Under the pieces are notes generated by a model, which saw only the letters and a program-made list of their open reading frames with translations, was not told the DNA's origin and did no database searches. A DNA stretch of 38,226 nt from Allosphingosinicella sp. GTDB lineage: Bacteria; Pseudomonadota; Alphaproteobacteria; Sphingomonadales; Sphingomonadaceae. The DNA is taken from NCBI GenBank assembly GCA_030447665.1, contig JAUJOJ010000017.1, positions 7,367 to 45,592 of the forward strand, in the 5' to 3' direction. Positions 26,636 through 32,995 of this stretch are shown here, in pieces. Each line of letters begins with the position of its first letter. The stretch's first letter is position 1. A program made the position numbers and the translations under genes.

Positions 26636-27181
26636 TCAACCGCACCGATGCCCGCCCCAGTACCGATCCCAGCGGAGTGCATAGCCGGCTTTCACCATTG
26701 CGCAGGATAAGTCCCCAACCACAGGCGACACGCACCAGGCTCCAGCCCTAGACTCGCCAGCGGAACCGTTGGACACGCACGAGAGGGTTGGACCTTCGAC
26801 GGTGATATGGCCGCCCGCTTCTGTTGCCCGAGCAGATCTAACCCTGTCGGCGCTAAGAAGGCCTACAAGATAGCCTTGCGCCTCAAGACCGCTCGGGGCT
26901 GGGCAGGGACGCCCGACCCGGCATTCTGCGTCGCTGAGAATATCGTCGCGTAATTCGATTTCACGCACAGCGATACCTGCGAGGCCAATTTTCGGCCCTT
27001 GTGCGCACCATATCGGCCCATCACCATCCCACATTCTAACGGGGGTGCAGGCGAAGGGCAGGCCGGCAGTACCTTCAAGTTTTCTCAGGTTTGTAGTGCC
27101 GCCCGAACCCGAGCTGTTCTCAGACGCCGCATCGCAGCCAGCGAGCGCGACCGCGGCCAGAGCGATTGAAGCCGAGTGCAT
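26636..27181 (-). CDS. Thermonuclease-like (SNase fold) lipoprotein, probably catalytically changed
   Basis: A 181-aa exported protein. The start MHSASIALAAVALAGCDAAS is a lipoprotein leader with Cys16, followed by a Ser/Gly linker. The SNase-like domain shows VRMWDGDGPIWCAQGPKIGL and AGIAVREIE, then RPCPAPSGLEAQGYLVGLLS and AWCVSPVVGDLSCAMVKAGY before a RWDRYW end. Staphylococcal nuclease uses IRL...GIDAPE-type residues; here the Arg is Gly and the Asp is Ala, so hydrolysis by the classical mechanism is doubtful. Four or more Cys residues suggest disulfides. The gene lies between the two duplicated blocks and shows no frameshift, in contrast to its left neighbours. Confidence 0.78.
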   Translation of the reverse strand: MHSASIALAAVALAGCDAASENSSGSGGTTNLRKLEGTAGLPFACTPVRMWDGDGPIWCAQGPKIGLAGIAVREIELRDDILSDAECRVGRPCPAPSGLEAQGYLVGLLSADRVRSARATEAGGHITVEGPTLSCVSNGSAGESRAGAWCVSPVVGDLSCAMVKAGYALRWDRYWGGHRCG

Positions 27182-27674
27182 CAGGCTAGGCTACTCGCAT
27201 CGACGGACATGGGAAAGGATGCCCGAGCAGACAGGTGCTTTCCACCTCGCCGTCTCGACATCATGAAAGGGCGTAATTCTCGCCTTAGCTGGAATTGAGC
27301 AAGTGTGTGCGCGAACCCTGCCGCAAATGCGGCGCGGCCCGCGTCCATCCGAAGTCATGCAACCCAAGGCTCCGAGCGCTTGGTAAAAGGCTCCGCCGCC
27401 TGAGCAAGCGTACGGACGGCGACGGAGCCCGACACGCCTAAGCGGCGCGCCGATACCGTATTTACCACAGGTTGATGCTAGATCCGCAGCCGAAAAACGG
27501 CAAGATGGCCTTTCGGGATCTCTAGCAGACCTGCGCCTGTGCTCGTTCTAAGCGCCGAGTGTTGCGCGAAAGACTCTGTGCGGAAAATTGTGAAGCCGTT
27601 CAATCCGATTGCTGCCCTTTCAGTTGACTGCTCAGGCGATCAGGCAGACGATTCACTCCTTGGGGGAGGCATCA
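27182..27674. other. Gene-free 0.5-kb stretch before microprotein pair
   Basis: No credible gene. From about 27582 the sequence matches the copy 1 leader at 25010. A TTGACT at 27624-27629, inside a TTGACTGCTC block kept in both copies, may be a -35 element; no strong -10 follows. The Shine-Dalgarno of the 44-aa ORF is at the right end. Confidence 0.5.
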
Positions 27675-27809
27675 ATGATCGGACTTACCGAACCGAATAA
27701 TTTCAGGGTGGCGCCTGGAGATCACTTAACTGCGTTTTCGGCGATCAAAGCTGGAATCGGAGCGCTTGGGATAGTTACCGTTTCACTCCTGCTGGCACTG
27801 CTGCAATGA
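27675..27809 (+). CDS. 44-aa membrane microprotein
   Basis: ATG 27675 follows GGGGGAGG at 6-base spacing, the strongest Shine-Dalgarno in this part. The 44-aa product has a polar N-terminus (MIGLTEPNNFRVAPGDHLTA) and one membrane helix (about residues 22-43, ending VSLLLALLQ). No family is recognised. Its stop overlaps the start of the next ORF by ATGA, so the two are translationally coupled. The order microprotein pair then tRNA-Cys (opposite strand) is also seen in the decayed duplicate. Possible roles include a small inner-membrane complex or a toxin-like pair; the sequence does not decide. Confidence 0.65.
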   Translation: MIGLTEPNNFRVAPGDHLTAFSAIKAGIGALGIVTVSLLLALLQ

Positions 27810-27916
27810 AGATCAGGGTGAAGTCTGAGAGAGCTCGAGACGGTTTCTTTGTCACTGTCGTATGTACTCTCACGAGCGTCGCGTTGACCGCGTTGCTAGC
27901 GCCATTCGCCTTCTAG
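27806..27916 (+). CDS. 36-aa membrane microprotein, copy 2
   Basis: A 36-aa product starting at the ATG that overlaps the TGA of the 44-aa gene. A basic N-terminus (MKIRVKSERARD) is followed by one hydrophobic helix with a Cys and several Thr (GFFVTVVCTLTSVALTALLA). Copy 1 (25190-25300) encodes the same protein with 4 conservative changes and 7 silent ones, good evidence that this is a real protein. Too short for usual gene callers. No known family. Confidence 0.7.
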   Translation: MKIRVKSERARDGFFVTVVCTLTSVALTALLAPFAF

Positions 27917-28031
27917 GCCGCTGGCGCAAAGCGTACGTTGAGGTCTCAGGCGGGTACGCCTGCTTTCGATCCCGAGCGGCCGGTCATGCACTTCGCCCTT
28001 GAAGCGCCAGACACTGAGAGGCTGAACTGAG

Positions 28032-28105
28032 TGGAGGCCCGAGCCGGAATCGAACCGGCGTGCAAGGATTTGCAGTCCTCTGCGTAACCACTCCGCCATC
28101 GGGCC
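28032..28105 (-). tRNA. tRNA-Cys (anticodon GCA)
   Basis: A complete 74-nt cloverleaf on the minus strand: acceptor GGCCCGA with TCGGGCC, anticodon stem-loop AGGACTGCAAATCCT with GCA, and T arm GCCGG-TTCGATT-CCGGC. The 3' CCA is encoded. A degenerate copy lies at 25458-25525. Confidence 0.97.
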
Positions 28106-28302
28106 GCCGGGGCGCAAATCCGGCATTTCTCGCGCTGGGTCAATGCAGAAAGTTCGCCATTGGGACCCTCGAACGGGTCAAGGCGCGGCCAAAAGGGCCG
28201 AACTCTCCCAATCTTCATCGGTGATGGCGGTACGTGTTGGGGAACTGGGCCGAAGAATCAGCGAAGTCGAAGCCGCTCGGTCGCCGGGCGGACTTCGAGT
28301 GG

Positions 28303-30456
28303 TCAAAAACGATATCCTACACTCAACCGCGCGCTTCGCGGTTGAAAAACGTGGAAGTGGATGTCTTCCACGCCTTCGGGCGGCTCTCCAGGAAGCCGCG
28401 AGGCATAGAAGCAGTCCACGTCGTGATCGCGGCTATTGAGCACGTTGAAGAGATCGAGATACGCGCCAATCCGGCCCCATTCACGCCCTGCTCGCAGGTT
28501 CACAAACAGCGAACCATCAGACTTGACGCTGTCATCTTCTATCAGCGGGTATTTGCCAAAATAGCGTAGCCGTCCACTGGCAAGCCATCCGCTGTCCACC
28601 TTGAAGGTGAGACCGCCGCTGACGACCAAGGGTATCGATCCCGGTATCCTGTCGCCAGCGGAGTCCGCATCACGGAAGCGCGAGTTGGTGTAGGAGACTT
28701 CCACCTCGCCGCTGAGGTTTCTGCTGCCGAAATAGTAGAGGCCTGCCTCGACCCCTTTGCGCCTGCTCGGCCTGCTCGCCTCAGTGTTCCCGGCATCGCC
28801 AACGAACAGTAACTCGGACTCTAGGCGCAGCGTCCAAAGCGCCGCCGTCGCTTGGAGACGATCCGAGATGAACAGGCGGGCACCGATCTCTCCACCCAGA
28901 GAACCTACTAAGGCATCGACGCGATCAGCCGCTTCCCCAGAAACGGGATCAGTCCTGATCGTCGTTCCGCGCGCGTCGTTCGAGTGGAAGCCTTGGCCCG
29001 CGCTGAGGTATAGTTCGAGCGGATCGGCGGGCTTGTAGATCAAGCTTCCCTTGACGGACACTTTGTCGTCGTTGGCTTTGCCCGAGTTTTCCGGGTTCGT
29101 CCTCGCCCGAACGTCAAAGTCGAAACGGTCGTAGCGCACTCCGAAATAAGTGCGGAGTTTGTCGTTGAAGGTGAACTCGTTGCTGGCGAACAGCCCGATG
29201 CTTCCTTCCTTCACGGCGTCCTCCCGGACCGTCGCGACCGGCTGACGAGCCTTGGTCCGAAAGAGTCCGACGCGCTCGATGTCGTCATAACGGCCATCTG
29301 CACCTACCCGCCAGCGACTGCGGCCAGTTCCCCATTGTTGCGAAACTTCGAAGCCAAACAGGCGACGCTCATCGACCTGCCGAAACTGATCTCCATTCAC
29401 TGGATCATCGAGGAGATAAGTGAAGTTCGAGTAGAGGTCCAAACTGGAGTCCACCGCGTAGGCGCTGCCGATAAAACTTCCACCAAAAGCGGAGGCAGAC
29501 CATCCGCCTGAAATGCTGAAGCGCGATGTCTCTCCTCCCACGGTCGTATCAATTGAGCCAAACTCGGAGATCAGTCCTTGTTCAACAGCCCGCTCGGGAA
29601 TCTGGTCTGGCGAGTTCCACTTATTGTCATAGGCCATCACCATCAGATGCGCTCGACCGGAACCCACCTGCCCGCTGTATCTCAGCAGTCCGCTCTTCTT
29701 TCTTACATCCTCGCCGATGTCGTTCCACGGACCATCGAACGTCTGTAATTCGCCTGCGAATAAGAGGTCACCGCCGCCGAGCTGAACTGAGTCAACCACA
29801 ACTCCTCTCTGAAAACCAAACGATCCGGCGGTCACCTCCGCCAAGCCTAGCGGCATCGTGTCAGCTATCTGGAATCTCGCCGATCCCGTAGACGAGAAAT
29901 CACCAACATCGGCATAGTAGGTGCCCTTGCGGTAGCGTAGCTGCTCCACAGCCTCGGGGATCATGAAGTTCAGATCGGTCCAGCCTTGACCATGCCCGTG
30001 GGTCCGCATGTTGACGGGCATCGCATCGACAAACGTAGCAAAGTCAGTGCCGTGATCCAGGTTGAAGCCCCGGAGAAAGTATTGATTAGCTTTCCCGCTG
30101 CCGGAATGCTGGGTCGCGACCAATCCTGGCACGAACTCCAGTAAATCGCCTGATCTGAGGATCGGTCTGCTGTTGATTTCCTGCCTGCCGATTAAACCTT
30201 CGGAGGCCGAAATAGCCTCTCCAACCAAATCCAAGCGCCGGCCGGTAACGACAATCTGGTCTGGATCTTCGGGCGCGTGCGCCTCCGCAGGCTGACGCGG
30301 TGGGTTGCTTGGGTTCGATATGCCTTGGGCCGCTCCGGGATATGGTTTGGCAAGCAGACAGAGCACGGCAAACGTGATGAACTTGGTCAAGCAATGCTCC
30401 AAAAAGCGCAGCGGCAGCGCGCCGGCACGGCTTTGACTTGAGTCGCTTTTCAGCAA
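28303..30456 (-). CDS. TonB-dependent outer membrane receptor
   Basis: A 717-aa receptor. A leader (FITFAVLCLLAKPYPGAAQ) precedes a TonB-box region DPDQIVVTGRR, then the plug (RSGDLLEFVPGLVATQHSGS, NQYFLRGFNLDHGTDF, VDAMPVNMRTHGHGQG) and a 22-strand-type barrel ending in SVGYRF with the terminal Phe needed for outer-membrane insertion. The plug has a His-rich stretch (MRTHGHGQGW) that could contact a metal or metal chelate. It lies near a DUF4198 gene; DUF4198/NikM-like proteins are linked to nickel or cobalt uptake, so a metal substrate is an inference. It is absent from the duplicated copy of this region. The first start is at 30456, but a start close to the leader (about 30390) is possible. 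Confidence 0.92.
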   Translation of the reverse strand: MLKSDSSQSRAGALPLRFLEHCLTKFITFAVLCLLAKPYPGAAQGISNPSNPPRQPAEAHAPEDPDQIVVTGRRLDLVGEAISASEGLIGRQEINSRPILRSGDLLEFVPGLVATQHSGSGKANQYFLRGFNLDHGTDFATFVDAMPVNMRTHGHGQGWTDLNFMIPEAVEQLRYRKGTYYADVGDFSSTGSARFQIADTMPLGLAEVTAGSFGFQRGVVVDSVQLGGGDLLFAGELQTFDGPWNDIGEDVRKKSGLLRYSGQVGSGRAHLMVMAYDNKWNSPDQIPERAVEQGLISEFGSIDTTVGGETSRFSISGGWSASAFGGSFIGSAYAVDSSLDLYSNFTYLLDDPVNGDQFRQVDERRLFGFEVSQQWGTGRSRWRVGADGRYDDIERVGLFRTKARQPVATVREDAVKEGSIGLFASNEFTFNDKLRTYFGVRYDRFDFDVRARTNPENSGKANDDKVSVKGSLIYKPADPLELYLSAGQGFHSNDARGTTIRTDPVSGEAADRVDALVGSLGGEIGARLFISDRLQATAALWTLRLESELLFVGDAGNTEASRPSRRKGVEAGLYYFGSRNLSGEVEVSYTNSRFRDADSAGDRIPGSIPLVVSGGLTFKVDSGWLASGRLRYFGKYPLIEDDSVKSDGSLFVNLRAGREWGRIGAYLDLFNVLNSRDHDVDCFYASRLPGEPPEGVEDIHFHVFQPRSARLSVGYRF

Positions 30457-30656
30457 AAGGACCGGAGGGACGATCCGTGGAAGTCAGCACCTATTCGAGA
30501 CGGTCGGAAACCACTCTTGCGCATTCGAATGCCGTGGGCGATCGCCGACTCCCGGCAAATGGGAGAATGGGCGTTTGACTGCTGCCCAGGTTCCTGCGTC
30601 TTCTCCGCAGCCGGCTTAAAGACAGCCGGCTCACTTCAAGCGGGTGGAGAAGTAAC

Positions 30657-31484
30657 TTGCTTTGGCCTCTGTCCAGTCTCGGCCTGAGTGGCGGCGGTTC
30701 GGAGCTCGGACAGCCTTTCTTCTCCGGAAGTGCCGCTCCACCTCTGCCGGTCTTTAGCTGGTGCGTGCTTTTCGCCATCGCCGGCGCGGTAGTGGGCAGC
30801 TTCCTTGCGCTTGTTTCACTGCGTTACCCCCGGGGGGAAGTGGTCGCGCTGGGGCGGTCGGGCTGCTCGAGTTGCGGTCGGACGCTGGGGCCGCTCGACC
30901 TGGTGCCGATCCTGAGCTTCGCAGCGCTGCGCGGACGGTGTCGCACCTGCAAGGCGGCCATTGAGCGCCGCTACCCGATCATCGAAGTCTCTGCCGCCGC
31001 TATCGGCGCTGCTTCCGCGCTCCTGTTCCCCGGCTGGCAAGCGCTTGCCGCCGCTCTTCTTGGCTGGTGGCTGCTGCTCCTCGCGGTGCTGGACTTTGAG
31101 CATTACTGGCTTCCTGACCGGCTCACTTACCCGCTCATCCTGCTCGGCTTGGGCGCGACGATTGCATTCACGCCTGCGCTGCTGCTCCACCATGCCGCCG
31201 GAGCGGCGCTCGGGTTCCTGCTGCTATGGAGTGTCGCCGCCGGCTACCGTGCGCTGCGCGGGCGCCACGGGCTTGGCGGCGGCGATGCCAAGCTGTTCGC
31301 GGCAGCCGGTGCATGGCTTGGATGGTACGATCTGCCGCTGGTGCTGCTTGGTGCCGCTGGAACCGGCCTTGCCGCCGCGCTGGTCCTGCACAAAACAGGG
31401 CCGGGCTTCCTCACGAAGCGGCTGCCGTTCGGGACGTTCCTCGCGCCCGCAATCTGGATCGTCTATCTCGGCACTAAGGCCTGA
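30657..31484 (+). CDS. Prepilin peptidase (A24 family, GspO/PilD)
   Basis: A 275-aa inner-membrane aspartic peptidase that cleaves the leader of type II/IV prepilins and methylates the new N-terminus. The N-terminal methylase-type domain has two Cys pairs (Cys70/Cys73 and Cys95/Cys98). The catalytic Asp residues are in LDFEHYWLPD (Asp146) and GLGGGDAKLF (Asp210). About seven hydrophobic segments. The TTG at 30657 follows GGAG at 30646-30649; the same start context is kept in the decayed copy. Its natural substrates are GspG, GspH and GspI encoded nearby. The stop codon TGA lies in the left arm of element R5. Confidence 0.92.
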   Translation: MLWPLSSLGLSGGGSELGQPFFSGSAAPPLPVFSWCVLFAIAGAVVGSFLALVSLRYPRGEVVALGRSGCSSCGRTLGPLDLVPILSFAALRGRCRTCKAAIERRYPIIEVSAAAIGAASALLFPGWQALAAALLGWWLLLLAVLDFEHYWLPDRLTYPLILLGLGATIAFTPALLLHHAAGAALGFLLLWSVAAGYRALRGRHGLGGGDAKLFAAAGAWLGWYDLPLVLLGAAGTGLAAALVLHKTGPGFLTKRLPFGTFLAPAIWIVYLGTKA

Positions 31485-31600
31485 TCGGTTGAGGTGGAAG
31501 CGCTTTGCGCTTCCGCCGAAGGCGTGAATCAGGCCCTTTTCATATGATCGAGACCTTGATTCACGGATCAGGCTGATTCAGCCTGATCCGATCAAGGTCT
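31478..31600. repeat. Intergenic palindromic element R5 (GGAAGCGC family)
   Basis: First hairpin: GGCCTGAT...ATCAGGCC (31478-31535) around GGAAGCGC-ttt-GCGCTTCC. Second: AGACCTTGAT...ATCAAGGTCT (31551-31600) around GGATCAGGCT/AGCCTGATCC. Compared with R4 (AGACCAAGAT/ATCTTGGTCT), both strands of the stem changed together, so pairing is conserved. Confidence 0.85.
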
Positions 31601-31631
31601 AGAGCCTGATCGATCAAGCCTGTTTCAACGT

Positions 31632-32000
31632 CTAGATGTTGAGCAGGGGCACGCGTTCCCCGCCGCATCCTTCGTGCCTGTAGCCGTCGACCAAGACGAC
31701 GACCGTATCCGAAAAACCGACACCGCTCTTGGCATCGTTGCACGGCTGGCTCGTGATCTCGAGCGTCAGGCGTTCGGTCGCATAACGCCGGCCGTAGGGA
31801 AGCGTCTCCGGAAGAGGGGCGACCAGCCGCATCAGGGTCTGCGGATCGCTGCCGGCGAAATCCAGGGTGCCGTCACGAATGGTGAGCGTCCACGCAGGAT
31901 CATGTCCAAGCGCGTGGTAAGTTTGACCAGTCCCGAAGCCGGTGGTGGGGCCGATGCAGGCGGAAAGCGTTGCCAGCGCCGCCAAGCCAAGTCCTCTCAT
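31632..32000 (-). CDS. COG3650-like lipoprotein
   Basis: A 122-aa exported protein. The start ATG 32000 (MRGLGLAALATLSACIGP) gives a lipoprotein leader with Cys15; longer frames upstream run into the DUF4198 gene. The body contains YHALGHDPAWTLTIRDG, YATERLTLEITSQPCNDAKS and GFSDTVVVLVDGYRHEGCGG, with two Cys that may pair. It resembles the COG3650 group, whose function is unknown. It is divergent from the DUF4198 gene, and both are duplicated together in copy 1, suggesting a shared role or simple linkage. Confidence 0.8.
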   Translation of the reverse strand: MRGLGLAALATLSACIGPTTGFGTGQTYHALGHDPAWTLTIRDGTLDFAGSDPQTLMRLVAPLPETLPYGRRYATERLTLEITSQPCNDAKSGVGFSDTVVVLVDGYRHEGCGGERVPLLNI

Positions 32001-32118
32001 CACTCCCCAGTCACTCCTTTGCGCCGATAAGGCACCTCGAAGCCGCCACATCCCAGCGTGATCATGGCACCCCACGTTCAGGCATTGTCGCGATAAGCGT
32101 GGCCAAGCACAAGGACGA

Positions 32119-32940
32119 ATGGCCGCCATGCGAAAGCTTCCTCTTCTAATTTTCCTCGCTGCGGCGGGCTCAGCATCCGCTCACGATCTTTGGGTCCAGC
32201 CCGGCGCATTCTGGCTTTCGGCGCCAGGAACTGTCCCGGTCTCGATCCTGGTCGGTCATGGCAAGGACCGCGAGAATTGGGGGATCAGGAGCGACCGGAT
32301 CGTTCTTTTGCGCAGCATGGCGCCGGACGGAAAGGTTACGGATTTCAAGCCGTTGATCCGACCCGGAAGCGCCGCCCCAACGATCCCTCTCTCGTTCCGG
32401 CAGCCTGGAACGCACCTCGTCGCCATGGAATCGAGCCACGCATCGAGCGATTTACCCGCAGCCAAGTTCAACGAATTCGCCAAGGAAGAGGGCCTGACGC
32501 CGGCGATCGTCCACCGCCAGAAAACGGGCGCGAACGGGCGCGCGGGGCGTGAGCTTTACAGCCGGCGGGCAAAGGCGCTTGTTCAGGTCGGCAAGATCGA
32601 TCCGAGCGCAAAGTCGCCGGCAATCAGGAGGATCGGCATGACGCTTGAAATCGTGCCGGAGCGTAACCCGTACAACCTTGGTCCAGCGCAGAAGCTTCCG
32701 CTGCTTGTTTATTATGAAGGCCGGCCGCTTTCGGGCGCTCTGGTGAAGCTCACCAAGCTCGAGCAGGACGCTAAGCCGGCCGCGGTTCAGCGAACTGACG
32801 GCGCCGGCCGCACGACTTTCAACGTGCCGCGGCGGGGCAAGTGGCAGCTCAACGTAATTTGGACGAAGCCGATCTCCGGCAATCCGAAAGTGGATTTCGA
32901 GACGACTTTCTCGAGCCTCTCCTTCGGTTATCCGTCCTAA
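32119..32940 (+). CDS. DUF4198 (NikM-like) periplasmic protein
   Basis: A 273-aa exported protein. A signal peptide (KLPLLIFLAAAGSASA) is followed by a mature N-terminus HDLWVQPGAFWL. A His at the first mature position is a metal-binding feature of NikM-type proteins. Later blocks are PVSILVGHGKDRENWGI, LEIVPERNPYNL and a GAGRTTFNVPRRGKWQLNV Ig-like end. The family is linked to nickel/cobalt uptake; a TonB-dependent receptor lies 1.7 kb away. ATG 32119 or the ATG at 32128 (MRKLP) could be the start; the latter gives the cleaner leader. Confidence 0.85.
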   Translation: MAAMRKLPLLIFLAAAGSASAHDLWVQPGAFWLSAPGTVPVSILVGHGKDRENWGIRSDRIVLLRSMAPDGKVTDFKPLIRPGSAAPTIPLSFRQPGTHLVAMESSHASSDLPAAKFNEFAKEEGLTPAIVHRQKTGANGRAGRELYSRRAKALVQVGKIDPSAKSPAIRRIGMTLEIVPERNPYNLGPAQKLPLLVYYEGRPLSGALVKLTKLEQDAKPAAVQRTDGAGRTTFNVPRRGKWQLNVIWTKPISGNPKVDFETTFSSLSFGYPS

Positions 32941-32995
32941 GCTCTGATTTCACTCCCTCGGCGGAAGCGCGTCGCGCTCCCAGCCGGGACGATCA
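32941..32995. repeat. Intergenic palindromic element R6 (GGAAGCGC family)
   Basis: Core GGAAGCGC-gtc-GCGCTCCC (32963-32981) with outer CTGAT/ATCAG arms. The gspD stop codon (minus-strand TGA at 32993-32995) is within the right arm. One base of the core pairing is changed relative to R4/R5. Confidence 0.7.

Larger units (their letters stand above)
27580..32190. repeat. Segmental duplication, intact copy 2
   Basis: The intact counterpart of 25010-26600. Homologous parts are about 27580-28125, 30560-31480 and 31620-32190. The stretch 28126-30560, holding the TonB-dependent receptor, and the palindromic element at 31478-31600 have no counterpart in copy 1. Confidence 0.8.

Noticed and set aside
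30566..30600. TTGACTGCT shared by the upstream regions of the prepilin peptidase and the microprotein pair as a common regulatory motif
   Set aside because: Nine bases including a generic -35 element; the sequences diverge directly after, so chance is likely.
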